Shown: positions 50,461 to 61,080, numbered from the stretch's first letter. The stretch is DNA of 64,000 nt from Streptomyces coffeae (GCF_016741875.1 NZ_JAERRF010000001.1:248001-312000), one strand, 5' to 3'. The notes: a model not told the origin generated them from the sequence alone. Numbers and translations are program-made.

Positions 50461-51309
50461 GTGGTCACAATCGCCGGGTGGGAGATCCGGACGACCGGCG
50501 TGGCAAAGACGACCGGTGCGAAGAAGACCCCGAAGCAGACCCCGAAGCAGACTCCGAAGAACGCGACGACGAAGAACACGAAGGCTGCGACGGCGGCGGC
50601 GAAGAAGACGACGACGGACACGGCTAAGAGGACGACCGCCAAGAAGACGACCACCAAGAAGGTGGTGGCCAAGAAGGCGGCGGCGACGAAGACACCGGCC
50701 AAGAAGACAGCGGCCAAGGCGGCGACGGCGGCCAAGACCACGCGGGCGGTGTCCGCGAAGACGGAGGCAAAGCCGGAGCCGACGCCTACGCGACCGCCGC
50801 TCCAGCGCGATTCGCTGTGGGCACAAGCCGCACGCGTGCTGGTGCTGCTGCTGGCGTTCGTCTGCATGGTCGGTTTCGCGGTGGCGCTCGCCAGGGCCAC
50901 GCTCGTGCCCTCACCGGGCTCCTCCGACCTCGTCCACACCAATCTGCGTCCGGGTGCCTCGCTGCGCGCGTACCTCGACCAGCCCGCCTTTCAGGACACG
51001 GTCAAGCAGATCGGCGGCAATGTGCTGCTCGGCGCGCCCTTCGGGGTGCTGCTGCCGATGCTGATGCCGAGGGCGCGGGGCGCGGTGCGGGTGGTGCTGG
51101 TGACCGGGCTGGTGATGGTGATGGTCGAGACGGCCCAGGGACTGATCGTCGAGGGCCGTGCCTTTGACGTCGACGACGTGATCCTCAATACGAGTGGTGC
51201 CCTGCTGGGCTACGTCCTGATCGGACGGCTGCTCGGCCGCGCGCTGCACCCCCGGCGCCACCACTGGTGGCACCGCTGGACCAAGCCCTCGTCCTCGTCC
51301 GCGGCGTGA
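50461..51309 (+). CDS. VanZ-family membrane protein with histone-H1-like lysine tail
   Basis: A 282-residue protein from the GTG at 50461, behind GGGAGG with 9-nt spacing; an internal GTG at 50500 is an alternative. About 100 N-terminal residues are Lys/Ala/Thr repeats (KKTPKQTPKQTPKNATTKNT; TAAKKTTTKKVVAKKAAATK), like the C-terminal tails of histone H1 and mycobacterial HupB. The C-terminal half is a VanZ-like domain with membrane segments LVLLLAFVCMVGFAVALARA, IGGNVLLGAPFGVLLPMLMP, VVLVTGLVMVMVETAQGLIV and LNTSGALLGYVLIGRLLGRA. The tail would face the cytoplasm and could bind DNA or acidic polymers. It diverges from the XPB gene and converges with the 51311 gene. Confidence 0.85.
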   Translation: MVTIAGWEIRTTGVAKTTGAKKTPKQTPKQTPKNATTKNTKAATAAAKKTTTDTAKRTTAKKTTTKKVVAKKAAATKTPAKKTAAKAATAAKTTRAVSAKTEAKPEPTPTRPPLQRDSLWAQAARVLVLLLAFVCMVGFAVALARATLVPSPGSSDLVHTNLRPGASLRAYLDQPAFQDTVKQIGGNVLLGAPFGVLLPMLMPRARGAVRVVLVTGLVMVMVETAQGLIVEGRAFDVDDVILNTSGALLGYVLIGRLLGRALHPRRHHWWHRWTKPSSSSAA

Positions 51310-51310
51310 G

Positions 51311-54067
51311 CTATCCGGCCTCGTCGGCCAGTTCGGCGACGCCCGTGATGCGGTGCAGCGGGTAGGTGCGGACCTCGTCGGCGGTGTGGTCGTACGCGGT
51401 GACGAAGCCGCCCTCGACCCGGACCGGGGCGATGACCCGCTGGCTGGCCGCGCCGTCCGCGTTGACGTAGCCGATCCAGACGGCGGAGCCGGTGAGGGCC
51501 GCGGCCTGCATGGTGGCGAGGGTGTCGGCCGAGGTGGTGCGCGGCAGTCGGCCGGACGCGCCGGTGGCGGCCCCGGCCCCGTCGGTGGCCGCGCCCGCTG
51601 CCGCCGGTACCGGCTTGTGGGGCGCGGTGGCGGCGAGGTCCCCGGCGCGGATGGCGCGTACGGCGGCACCGAGGAGGGTGGTGTCGGGCCTCGGCGGGCC
51701 GTCCGGCACCGGTGTGGGCGCGGTACGGGGCGGGGTGCGGCGGGCCTCGGCGCGGGTGATCAGCACATCGCCCTCGGCGGATTCGGCCGCCGGTGCGTAC
51801 CCCATGGCGCGCAGTCCGTCGAGCAGCGCGTCCGGCGGGGCCTGGGAGGCCAGCACGGTGGGGGCGAGACGGCGCAGCCGCAGCGCGGCGGAGCGGCGGT
51901 CGGCGAGGATCTCGGCGAGCAGCGCGTCGTCGTCGCAGCGCAGATACGCGGAGGCGGCGCCGATCCGCAGATGGCCGTGTTTACGGGCCACGTCGTCGAT
52001 CAGATACGCCAGCGGCTGGGGTACCGGGGTGCGGGAGTGCGCGGCGAGGAAGGTGTGCAGATCGTCGGCGGTACGGCCGGCGTCGAGCGCACGGCGTACG
52101 GAGGCGGGGGTGAAGCGGTAGACCGTGGCGCCGCCCTTGGACTCGACTTCGGCCAGCACGCCCAGCATCGCGGCGAGCGGTCGCTGCAAGGGGCCGGGGG
52201 CGACGGCGGTCAGATCGGCCTGGAGGAGGACGTGGTCCAGGGGTTCGGGGAGCAGCGGGGCGAGCATGCGGGCGGCTTTCGCGGTCGCGGTGGCCGTCTC
52301 GGCGGGGGTGGTCGGCTGCTCGGCCGTGGTCTCCGTTCCCTTCGGTGAAGGGCCCTCCGGGGGCAGGCCGAGGAGTGCGCGGCCGTGGGAGGAGAGGGCG
52401 GCGCGGCCGGTGATGCCGAGGAGTTCGGCCTCGGCGAGGGTCCAGCGGGCCAGCCGCGACCGCAGATCGTCACCGGAACCGGAACCGGAACCGGAACCGG
52501 AACCGTAACCGGAAACGGAACTCGGACCGGAACCGGAAACCGAACCAGCGCCGGACGCCGACGAGGAGCCCGAGGCGCCCGCGGGACCCGAGGGTGCCGG
52601 GACAGCGGGCGCGGCGCTCCGGTGCGGCGGCCGCTCCCAACGCAGCCGCGCCAGCAGCCCGTCGATGTCCGCCGAGGCCCCGGCCGGGAGCGTCGCGAGC
52701 AGCGTGAGCAGCCGGCGGCGCACCTCGGGGGCCGGTGAGCGGTCCAGGTCCGGCCCGAGCGCGGCGAGCGTACGGCCCTTGGCGTCACGGCCGCCGACCA
52801 GGCCCGCCGTACGGGTCGCGGTGAGCCAGGCGGAGACGAGCCCGGCCCACCGCTCCTCGGGGGCCAGCCGCAGCCATTCGTCGTAGGCGGGGGTGGGTGC
52901 GAAGCGCTCGTCGGTCTCGCCGTCGGAGGCCAGCAGTCCGGCCGCGTACGCCAGCTCGATCCAGAAGGCGGCGATCTGCTCGGTCACATCGAGGACGGCG
53001 GCGGTCCGCTTGAGGTCGCGCACGCTCAGCCCGCCCGCGCGCAGCACCTGCGGCGGGGCGCTCTCCCACTGGCCCATCAGCTCCTCGACGGTGGCCGGCG
53101 CGGTGAACGCCTGGCCCGCGGCGGTGCTGTCCACAGCCTCTGGGCGGTGTTCGGCGGCGGGCGGCAGCGGCGGGGGCAGCGGTTCGGGGGCGCGGTGCGC
53201 CCGGCCGCCGCGCAGACGGAGGGCGACCTCGCGGGGCAGCACCACATTGCGCGGCCCGGACGGCAGCAGCAGCCCGCGGTCCAGCAGCCAGGCGACGGGC
53301 GGGGTCGGCGAGGCCACGGACACCTCGCCGTACGGCGGACCCCAGACCAGCTTGGCCAGCACGGCATGGGCACCCTCGGGCGCCTGGGCCAGCAGCGCCG
53401 CCATCCGCGCGCGGTCGGCGAACAGCCCGGCCAGGGCGGCCAGGGCCGTCACCGGGTCATGGGTGGGCGGCAGTCCGGCCGCGGCCAGCAGCTCCTGGAG
53501 GCGGCCCGGCGACATCCCGGACGCGGCCTCGTGGACGGTGGGGCCGAGCCCGGTCGGAGACGGTGCGGTGGCGGAGGGGGCCAGCAGCTCACGGGCGGTG
53601 CGGACCAGCCGCAGCCGGTCGTCGCCGCCCCAGACGAGAGCCTGGCCGCGCAGGGTGGCCACGGCGCGCGGCAGCTCGGCGGCGATATGCGCGCGCGACG
53701 CGGCGGGCAGGGGCGCCTCGACCGGCGGGCCCGACTCCTCGCCCGTCCCCGTCATCAGGTCGCGCAGCGTCTCGTACGGGCACGGGTCGGGCGCCACCGC
53801 CAGCGCCTCGGCGGTCTGGAGCGCGAACCGGTCCAGCCGCTCCACCGCCCGTACGACCGAGGCGCGGGTCCCGGCGCGGGTGGCGAGCTGGGTGAGGTCG
53901 TTGGGGACCGGGGACAGCAGGTCGGGGCGGGCGCGCAGCAACGTGGCGAGGGCGTCGTCGGGGCGGGTGCGCAACTCCTCGGCGAGGGTGCGCGGCGCGC
54001 CGCGGCCGCTGTCCGCCGGGCCGGTGTCTGCCGCCACGCGCGCCTCCCGATTCCGCGAGCTGGTCAT
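51311..54067 (-). CDS. Helicase-C-like / XPB N-terminal-like protein (918 aa)
   Basis: A 918-residue protein from an ATG at 54067 (a GTG at 54076 is possible). It lacks a Walker A motif. The N-terminal two-thirds are winged-helix-like (RTLAEELRTRPDDALATLLR, LTQLATRAGTRASVVRAVER, GQWESAPPQVLRAGG). The C-terminal part (FLAAHSRTPVPQPLAYLIDD, VARKHGHLRIGAASAYLRCD) is the helicase-C_3/XPB-Ssl2 domain, and the end has a WYL-like block (AALTGSAVWIGYVNADGAAS). A Ser/Gly repeat spacer (GYGSGSGSGSGSGDD) divides the halves. It is separated from the XPB gene by the VanZ gene and probably supplies domains that the short bacterial XPB lacks. Confidence 0.85.
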   Translation of the reverse strand: MTSSRNREARVAADTGPADSGRGAPRTLAEELRTRPDDALATLLRARPDLLSPVPNDLTQLATRAGTRASVVRAVERLDRFALQTAEALAVAPDPCPYETLRDLMTGTGEESGPPVEAPLPAASRAHIAAELPRAVATLRGQALVWGGDDRLRLVRTARELLAPSATAPSPTGLGPTVHEAASGMSPGRLQELLAAAGLPPTHDPVTALAALAGLFADRARMAALLAQAPEGAHAVLAKLVWGPPYGEVSVASPTPPVAWLLDRGLLLPSGPRNVVLPREVALRLRGGRAHRAPEPLPPPLPPAAEHRPEAVDSTAAGQAFTAPATVEELMGQWESAPPQVLRAGGLSVRDLKRTAAVLDVTEQIAAFWIELAYAAGLLASDGETDERFAPTPAYDEWLRLAPEERWAGLVSAWLTATRTAGLVGGRDAKGRTLAALGPDLDRSPAPEVRRRLLTLLATLPAGASADIDGLLARLRWERPPHRSAAPAVPAPSGPAGASGSSSASGAGSVSGSGPSSVSGYGSGSGSGSGSGDDLRSRLARWTLAEAELLGITGRAALSSHGRALLGLPPEGPSPKGTETTAEQPTTPAETATATAKAARMLAPLLPEPLDHVLLQADLTAVAPGPLQRPLAAMLGVLAEVESKGGATVYRFTPASVRRALDAGRTADDLHTFLAAHSRTPVPQPLAYLIDDVARKHGHLRIGAASAYLRCDDDALLAEILADRRSAALRLRRLAPTVLASQAPPDALLDGLRAMGYAPAAESAEGDVLITRAEARRTPPRTAPTPVPDGPPRPDTTLLGAAVRAIRAGDLAATAPHKPVPAAAGAATDGAGAATGASGRLPRTTSADTLATMQAAALTGSAVWIGYVNADGAASQRVIAPVRVEGGFVTAYDHTADEVRTYPLHRITGVAELADEAG

Positions 54068-54182
54068 TCGATCCACAGTACCCGGGGGTGGCGGGCGCCG
54101 GTGGTGCGGCGGGGAACCGCTCCCGCACGGTACGGTCGAAGCCGTCTTGGTACGCCGACCGTGCGCATTCTCAGGGGTCTTG

Positions 54183-55469
<1,287 letters not shown>

Positions 55470-55550
55470 CCCCCGCGGCGGGGCAGCCTCGCGAAAACGC
55501 GCCCAGGGGCGGAGGAAGCGCGCCCATGGGCGAACGGCACAATGAGGGGC

Positions 55551-56183
55551 ATGGCTTCGCACACGGTGACGGTCGGCTTCGACCTCGACATGACGCTCAT
55601 CGACTCCCGGCCGGGTATCAAGGCGGCGTTCGAAGAGCTCTCCGCCCGCACCGGCACCTTCGTGGACGCCGAGTTGGCCATCACCCGGCTGGGGCCGCCG
55701 CTGGAGCAGGAGCTCGCACACTGGTTCCCCGACGAGCGGATCCCGGAGATCAGCGATCTCTACCGCGGGCTGTACCCGGAGTACGCGATCGGGCCCACGC
55801 CCGCGCTGCCCGGCGCCCGCGAGGCGATCGAGGCGGTGCGGCGGGCCGGGGGCCGGAGCGTGGTGGTCACCGCCAAGCACGAGCCCAACGCCAAGCTGCA
55901 CCTGAGCCATCTGGGCATCGTGCCGGACGCGGTTGTCGGCTGGCTGTGGGCCGAGGCCAAGGCGGAGGCGCTGCGCGAGTACGGGGCGACGGTCTACGTC
56001 GGCGATCACACCGGTGACATACGGGGCGCGCGCGTCGCGGACGCGCTGTCGGTGGCGGTGCCCACCGGGCCGTGCGGTGCGGAGGAGTTGCGTCAGGCCG
56101 GGGCCGATGTGGTGCTCGAGGACCTGACGGCGTTCCCGGCGTGGCTGGAGTGCCACCTCGACGGGGAGTCCACCGGGAGCTGA
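55551..56183 (+). CDS. HAD-superfamily phosphatase (phosphoglycolate phosphatase-like)
   Basis: A 210-residue HAD hydrolase with the helical cap. Motif I is VTVGFDLDMTLIDSRPGIKA (DxDxT), motif II in SVVVTAKHEPNAK, and the C-terminal acidic motif in VYVGDHTGDIRGARVADALS. The cap insert follows motif I (FEELSARTGTFVDAELAITR). It removes phosphate from a small metabolite in the cytosol; phosphoglycolate-type substrates fit the subfamily. The ATG at 55551 follows a GAGGGGC ribosome binding site. It ends 8 bp from the convergent membrane-protein gene. Confidence 0.88.
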   Translation: MASHTVTVGFDLDMTLIDSRPGIKAAFEELSARTGTFVDAELAITRLGPPLEQELAHWFPDERIPEISDLYRGLYPEYAIGPTPALPGAREAIEAVRRAGGRSVVVTAKHEPNAKLHLSHLGIVPDAVVGWLWAEAKAEALREYGATVYVGDHTGDIRGARVADALSVAVPTGPCGAEELRQAGADVVLEDLTAFPAWLECHLDGESTGS

Positions 56184-56190
56184 CCCCCGG

Positions 56191-56475
56191 TCAGGCTTCG
56201 CGGCCGTCCGGGGTGCGGGTGGCCTCCCGCCGCTGCGCCGTGATCGACCGCAGCACTCCGGCCGCGGCGAGTGCGAAGCCGACGCCCATCAGCATGGAGA
56301 TGAGGTACGCGGCCGTCGGCAGCGGATCCGCACCCAGGAACATGGGTGCGACGGTGGCGAGAGTGGCGATGGCGCCGACGGCGAACACGATCACGCCGAT
56401 GCGTACCAGACGGTCGCCGGGCCCGTCTTCGGTGTGGCCGGGGGAGGTTCCTTGGTGCGGGGTTTCATTGCTCAC
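56191..56475 (-). CDS. Small two-span membrane protein
   Basis: About 94 residues from a GTG at 56475; ATGs at 56508 and 56517 would give longer products and none has a strong ribosome binding site. Two hydrophobic segments are clear (IGVIVFAVGAIATLATVAPM; AAYLISMLMGVGFALAAAGV), then a basic tail. The short loop GADPLPTAAY would be outside. No known family is recognised; it resembles small conserved membrane proteins of Streptomyces. It diverges from the cold-shock gene at 56655. Confidence 0.7.
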   Translation of the reverse strand: MSNETPHQGTSPGHTEDGPGDRLVRIGVIVFAVGAIATLATVAPMFLGADPLPTAAYLISMLMGVGFALAAAGVLRSITAQRREATRTPDGREA

Positions 56476-56654
56476 CGCACCAGGGTAGATCGGTGCCTGA
56501 GCGCCCATACGAACCACCCGGAACCATCCGGGTACGTCTTGTCACCAGGCTCGGGACCATTAGCCTTGGTGGTGGCGGGTCCTACGACCCGCTGTAGTGC
56601 TATCCAGAGCTGTTTTTCCGTGTTTTCCGACGAGCGACGAGGACGAGGACAGAC

Positions 56655-57038
56655 GTGCCTACCGGCAAGGTCAAGTGGTTCAACAGTGAGAAGGGCTTCG
56701 GCTTTCTCTCCCGCGATGACGGCGGTGACGTCTTCGTGCACTCGTCAGTGCTCCCGGAAGGCGTGGACGCACTCAAGCCGGGGCAGCGCGTGGAATTCGG
56801 CGTGGTGGCGGGAAACCGCGGTGATCAGGCACTTTCGGTGACGATCCTCGACCCGGCCCCCTCGGTGGCGGCGGCACAGCGGCGCAAGCCGGACGAGCTC
56901 GCGTCCATCGTCCAGGACCTCACCACCCTGCTGGAGAACGTGACCCAGCAGCTGGAGCGCGGCCGCTATCCCGACAAGGCACACGGCCACAAGATCGCGG
57001 GCATGCTGCGCGCGGTGGCCGATCAGCTCGACGTCTGA
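56655..57038 (+). CDS. Cold-shock domain protein with C-terminal helical extension
   Basis: A 127-residue protein from a GTG. The first 67 residues are a cold-shock domain with [20 protein letters not shown] (RNP1) and DVFVHSSVL (RNP2). The remaining 60 form a helical extension ([20 protein letters not shown] then [20 protein letters not shown]) not found in plain CspA proteins. The extension may serve dimerisation or partner binding. The ribosome binding site is GAGGACGAGGA. Such extended forms are conserved in actinobacteria (CspD-like) and associated with stationary phase or stress in some species. The gene is separate from its neighbours. Confidence 0.92.
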   Translation: MPTGKVKWFNSEKGFGFLSRDDGGDVFVHSSVLPEGVDALKPGQRVEFGVVAGNRGDQALSVTILDPAPSVAAAQRRKPDELASIVQDLTTLLENVTQQLERGRYPDKAHGHKIAGMLRAVADQLDV

Positions 57039-57215
57039 GCCCGGAGGTCACGCATCCGGGGACTGCCCCGAGCCACCCCGGAACCCTCCCGAGGTCACCC
57101 CGGGGTGTAACGAATCAGACACGTTCAGCGACGAGTTCCGGACAAAGAGGCGCCGGAGAGGCGGCGGAGCGACGTCATGGAGACGGACGTCGTGGGGACG
57201 GACGTCGTGGGGACG

Positions 57216-58067
57216 TCAGACGAACGCCAGCGCATCGGGGCCGAGGGGCGGTACCAGCCCCTCGGCCGCCGCGCGGGTCAGCAGCCCGCGCACCGCGGCG
57301 TAGCCGTCCTCGCCCAGCCCGGCGGTGAACTCGTTCACATACAGCCCGATGTGCTGGTCGGCGACGGTCGGGTCCATCTCCTGGGCGTGCGCCAGCACAT
57401 ACGGGCGGGACGCCCGCGGATCGTCCCAGGCCATCAGCACCGAGGTGCGGGCGGCATCGGCGATGGCGCGCAGCCGCTCCGCGCCCAGTGAGCGCTTGGC
57501 GATGATCGCGCCGAGCGGGATCGGCAGCCCGGTGGTCAACTCCCAGTGCTCGCCCATGTCGGCGAGGCAGTGCAGACCGTAGTTCTGATAGGTGAACCGG
57601 GCCTCGTGGATGACAAGTCCGGCGTCCACCGCGCCGTCCCGCACCGCGGGCATGATCTCGTGGAACGGCAGCACCTGGATCTGCCCCACGCCCTCCGGCA
57701 CTTCGGCCGCCGCCCACAGCCGGAACAGCAGATACGCCGTCGAACGTTCGCTGGGCACCGCCACCGTCTTCCCCGCCAGGTCCGGCGCCCGGCCGGGCTC
57801 CCGGGTCAGCACCAGCGGTCCGCAGCCACGGCCCAGCGCCCCGCCGCACGGCAGCAGCGTGTACTCGTCCAGCACCCAGGGCAGCACGGCGTACGACACC
57901 TTCAGTACGTCGAACTCCCCGCGCTCGGCCATCCCGTTGGTGATGTCGATGTCGGCGAAGGTGACGTCCAGCGGCGGGGCCCCGGGAATGCGACCGTGTG
58001 CCCAGGCGTCGAAGACGAAGGTGTCGTTCGGGCACGGGGAGTACGCGATCTTCAGGCGCTCGGTCAC
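57216..58067 (-). CDS. mqnD: 1,4-dihydroxy-6-naphthoate synthase
   Basis: A 283-residue MqnD-type enzyme from a GTG at 58067. It has the type II periplasmic-binding-like fold with ERLKIAYSPCPNDTFVFDAW, FADIDITNGMAERGEFDVLK, VLTREPGRAPDLAGKTVAVP and AGLVIHEARFTYQNYGLHCL. The catalytic His is in IHEARFTYQ. It converts cyclic dehypoxanthine futalosine to 1,4-dihydroxy-6-naphthoate in the futalosine route to menaquinone. Its GTG overlaps the mqnB stop in a GTGA, so the two genes form one coupled unit. Confidence 0.94.
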   Translation of the reverse strand: MTERLKIAYSPCPNDTFVFDAWAHGRIPGAPPLDVTFADIDITNGMAERGEFDVLKVSYAVLPWVLDEYTLLPCGGALGRGCGPLVLTREPGRAPDLAGKTVAVPSERSTAYLLFRLWAAAEVPEGVGQIQVLPFHEIMPAVRDGAVDAGLVIHEARFTYQNYGLHCLADMGEHWELTTGLPIPLGAIIAKRSLGAERLRAIADAARTSVLMAWDDPRASRPYVLAHAQEMDPTVADQHIGLYVNEFTAGLGEDGYAAVRGLLTRAAAEGLVPPLGPDALAFV

Positions 58068-58870
58068 TGCCGGATTCCTTCCCGGTCGACGAAGTCCGGG
58101 CCGGCGCCCGGTTCCAGGGTCCAGGTTCTGAGGACGGGGACGAGGTTCCCGAAGGCGACGGCCAGAGCCTCGAGCGCCTCGCCGATCCGCCAGGCGGCCC
58201 GGTCGCGAGGGCCGACGGCGTTGGAGATGGCCCGTACCTCCAGGACGGGCACGGACTGCGCGGCGGCGGCCTCCGCCACCCCGAATCCCTCCATCGCCTC
58301 GGCGGCGGCCCGCGGATGACGCCGCAGCAGCTCCGCGGTCCGCTCGGCGCTGCCGGTCACGGTCGACACGGTGAGCACGGTGCCGCGGACCGCGTGCACG
58401 GCTTCGGCGGCGGCGGCGACGAGGGCGGCGGGCGGCAGATGTTCGACGGTGCCGAAGCCGAGGTCGGTGACGGCGGCGAAGCCGTCGGCGGTCTCGGCGC
58501 CGAGGTCGGCGGCGACCACGGCATCGGCGATCACGACCGAGCCGAGCGGGGCGCGGGGAGCGGCCTGGGCACCGGCCGGGCCGGTGAATCCGCCGCCGAT
58601 ACCGGCCGAGACGGCGAGGTCGTAGGGGGCGTGCGCGAGCGCGGCGGCGGTCAGGGCGGTGGCGCTGCCCGCCGCCGCGGCTGCCGGGCCGACCCCGGCG
58701 GCCGTGACGTCGACGGTGAGGGCCGGTGCGCCGGACCACTCCAGCCGGTGCAGCACGCCGCCGGGCAGGGCGACTTCGGTGGGTGCGACGGCCTCGGCGG
58801 CCGCGCGTCCGAGGCCCCGTACCACGGCGTCCCGCTCCGCGGCGACGGCCGTGACGATCAGCGCTCGCAT
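58064..58870 (-). CDS. mqnB: Futalosine hydrolase
   Basis: A 268-residue nucleosidase-like protein: MRALIVTAVAAERDAVVRGL, APALTVDVTAAGVGPAAAAA, DLAVSAGIGGGFTGPAGAQA, and the active-site Glu/Asp region AAEAMEGFGVAEAAAAQSVP, VLEVRAISNAVGPRDRAAWR. It removes hypoxanthine from futalosine to give dehypoxanthine futalosine, one step before mqnC and two before mqnD. Coupled to mqnD by GTGA. mqnA and mqnC are not in this window. The lipoprotein gene starts 17 bp upstream of it on the same strand, so it may belong to the same transcript. Confidence 0.93.
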   Translation of the reverse strand: MRALIVTAVAAERDAVVRGLGRAAAEAVAPTEVALPGGVLHRLEWSGAPALTVDVTAAGVGPAAAAAGSATALTAAALAHAPYDLAVSAGIGGGFTGPAGAQAAPRAPLGSVVIADAVVAADLGAETADGFAAVTDLGFGTVEHLPPAALVAAAAEAVHAVRGTVLTVSTVTGSAERTAELLRRHPRAAAEAMEGFGVAEAAAAQSVPVLEVRAISNAVGPRDRAAWRIGEALEALAVAFGNLVPVLRTWTLEPGAGPDFVDREGIRQ

Positions 58871-58886
58871 CGGCGCCGGTCGTCCG

Positions 58887-59402
58887 TCAGGAGTCCCGCT
58901 CGAGCTTGAAGCGCCACAGACCCTTGGGCCGCTTGCTGCCCTTGCCCTCCTCGTCCACCTGGACGACGGTGAGGGTGACCTTGTCCACCGGGGACGGCTG
59001 CCCGGTCTGGGGGTTCTGCTGCGACAGGAGGGTCTCGCTGTCGAAGCTGCGGTAGGTCTCCTTGCTCGGCTCGTTCATGACCGGGGTGCCGGCGACCACG
59101 GCCCAGCCGGACTCGGCGATCTTCGGGTCCACGCCGATGCGCACCTTCTCGCCGGTGGTCACCTTGATCGTCTTCTCCGGCGCCTTGGCCAGGCACTTCT
59201 CCAGCGCCGACTTGCTGAGCTGCTCGCTCTCGTTGTAGCAGCCGTGGGCCGCCTCCGCCGTCACGGTGGTCGAGCCGACCGTCACCGTCGCGAGCGGAGT
59301 CGGCTTGTCGCAGGCGGAGAGGGCGATGAGCCCGAGGGCAACAGCACAGGCGGCGGTGGCGGCGCGGCGGCCCTTGCCCCTGGAAAACAACGCAGCGGTC
59401 AT
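58887..59402 (-). CDS. Lipoprotein, probably DUF2771
   Basis: A 171-residue exported protein. The N-terminus RGKGRRAATAACAVALGLIA ends in the lipobox LSAC, so the mature protein is anchored in the membrane by Cys31. The mature part (TTVTAEAAHGCYNESEQLSK, KTIKVTTGEKVRIGVDPKIA, NEPSKETYRSFDSETLLSQQ) looks like the DUF2771 family of actinobacterial lipoproteins, with a Cys pair that may form a disulfide. It precedes mqnB by 17 bp on the same strand. A structural or binding role outside the cell is likely; no activity is known. Confidence 0.8.
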   Translation of the reverse strand: MTAALFSRGKGRRAATAACAVALGLIALSACDKPTPLATVTVGSTTVTAEAAHGCYNESEQLSKSALEKCLAKAPEKTIKVTTGEKVRIGVDPKIAESGWAVVAGTPVMNEPSKETYRSFDSETLLSQQNPQTGQPSPVDKVTLTVVQVDEEGKGSKRPKGLWRFKLERDS

Positions 59403-59529
59403 GCGGGCAGGCTATCGGTCCATTCCGATCACGCCGCGCGGGGGTTCCTTCCGACGTGTTTCGCCGTCGCCTCCGGCCGCCGTTCCGCGTCCGTCCCGCC
59501 CCGGCTCGTGCCCCGCGCCGGCCCGCCCG

Positions 59530-61080
59530 TCAGGCCACCCGGGGGCGCGGCGCGCCCTGCCGGGCGGCGGACAGCAGCCCCCGTACGCTCGCGGCGGCGC
59601 CCAGGGCCACCAGCACCGCGGCGACCGCCATCCCCAGCTCCCCATTGAGCGGCAGCGCGATGCCCACGGCCCCGCCGACGACCCATGCGATCTGGAGTGT
59701 GGTCTCCGAACGGGAGAAGGCGGAGGTGCGGACCTCCTCCGGTACGTCGCGCTGGATGAGCGCGTCCAGCGACAGCTTGCCCAGCGCCTGGGAGATGCCC
59801 GCCGTGGCGGCGACGGCGGCGACCGTCACCGCGCCGTACAGCGCGGCCGCCACGACGATCACCCCGACGGCCGAGGTCAGCACCACCGCGATGATCCGCT
59901 CCGGGCCGCGGGCCCGCAGCCAGGCGCCGATCGCCGTACCCAGGGCGTTGCCGCCGCCCGCCGCGACCGCGACCAGGCCGAGGGACAGTTCGGGGCTGAG
60001 CCCGCCCACCGGCTGATCGCGCAGCAGGAAGGCGAGGAAGAGGGTGAGGAAGCCGGACAACGCCTTGAGCGAGGCGCACGCCTGGAGGGCGTGCAGGACG
60101 GACGGGCCGACGGTGCGCAGTCCCGGCCGTCGCTCCCGGCCGCCCGGCGGACTGCCGAGCCGAGCGGAGCGTCCGCCGAAGGGCCCGCCGGAGAGCCAAC
60201 TGAACGCACCGCCGAACCGCCCGCCGGGCGCCGCCCCGGACCGTCCGCCGAACCCGCGTCCGAACCGCGCGCCCGAAGGAGCCGTGGGCCGGGGAGGAGC
60301 CGTGGGCCGGGGACGGGGCCGGTGCACCGAGGCCGGCAGATGCAGATGATGCGCGCCCGAGGTGAGCTGCGCCCTCGCCTCGCCCAGGGACGAGTCCACC
60401 TTGTGCGGCAGCGTGAAGGACAGGAACGTGCCCGCCATGAAGATCGCGAACGCCCCGTACAGCGGCCAGCTCGGCCCCAGCTGATGCAGCCCGGCCCCCA
60501 GGGGCGCGGCGACACCGGTCGCCAGCAGCCCGGCGAGGGTCACCCGGGAGTTCGCCTTGACCAGCGAGAAGCGGGGCGGCAGCAGCCGTGGCACGATCGC
60601 GGACCGCACCACGCCGTACGCCTTGGACGCCACCAGCACACCCAGCGCCGCCGGATACAGCTCCAGACCGCCGCCCGCCACCGCGCCCGCCATCGCCAGC
60701 GCCAGCAGCGCGCGGGTGAGCATCGCGCCCGCCATCGCCGCGCGGCGGCCGTGCGGAATGCGGTCCAGCAGCGGGCCGATGACGGGGGCCAGAAGGGCGA
60801 ACGGGGCCAGGGTGATGGCCAGATACAGCGCGACCCGGCCGCGTGCCTCGTCGGTCGGGACCGTGAAGAAGATTGTGGAGGCAAGCGCGACGGTGATCAA
60901 CATGTCGCCCGCCGAGTTCACCGCGTGCAGCTCGATCAGCTTGCCGAGCCCGGACTCACCGGCCCCGTGCGCATGGGTGGCCCGGCGGATACCGCGGCCG
61001 GTCGCGGTGAAGGGGAGGTGCAGCGCGCGGGCGATCCAGCGGCCCGACCGTTGGATCGGACCGCTGCCGTGGAACCGCAT
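59530..61080 (-). CDS. MFS transporter with central proline/arginine-rich loop
   Basis: A 516-residue protein from an ATG at 61080. About eleven or twelve hydrophobic segments are visible, for example ALYLAITLAPFALLAPVIGP, RALLALAMAGAVAGGGLELY and EELGMAV-type segments near the end. Between the sixth and seventh segments is a cytoplasmic loop of roughly 100 residues rich in Pro, Arg, Gly and Phe (RPRPRPTAPPRPTAPSGARF). The family is unassigned beyond MFS; it may be a lipid- or small-molecule exporter. The start could lie a few codons upstream. It diverges from DUF3027. Confidence 0.8.
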   Translation of the reverse strand: MRFHGSGPIQRSGRWIARALHLPFTATGRGIRRATHAHGAGESGLGKLIELHAVNSAGDMLITVALASTIFFTVPTDEARGRVALYLAITLAPFALLAPVIGPLLDRIPHGRRAAMAGAMLTRALLALAMAGAVAGGGLELYPAALGVLVASKAYGVVRSAIVPRLLPPRFSLVKANSRVTLAGLLATGVAAPLGAGLHQLGPSWPLYGAFAIFMAGTFLSFTLPHKVDSSLGEARAQLTSGAHHLHLPASVHRPRPRPTAPPRPTAPSGARFGRGFGGRSGAAPGGRFGGAFSWLSGGPFGGRSARLGSPPGGRERRPGLRTVGPSVLHALQACASLKALSGFLTLFLAFLLRDQPVGGLSPELSLGLVAVAAGGGNALGTAIGAWLRARGPERIIAVVLTSAVGVIVVAAALYGAVTVAAVAATAGISQALGKLSLDALIQRDVPEEVRTSAFSRSETTLQIAWVVGGAVGIALPLNGELGMAVAAVLVALGAAASVRGLLSAARQGAPRPRVA

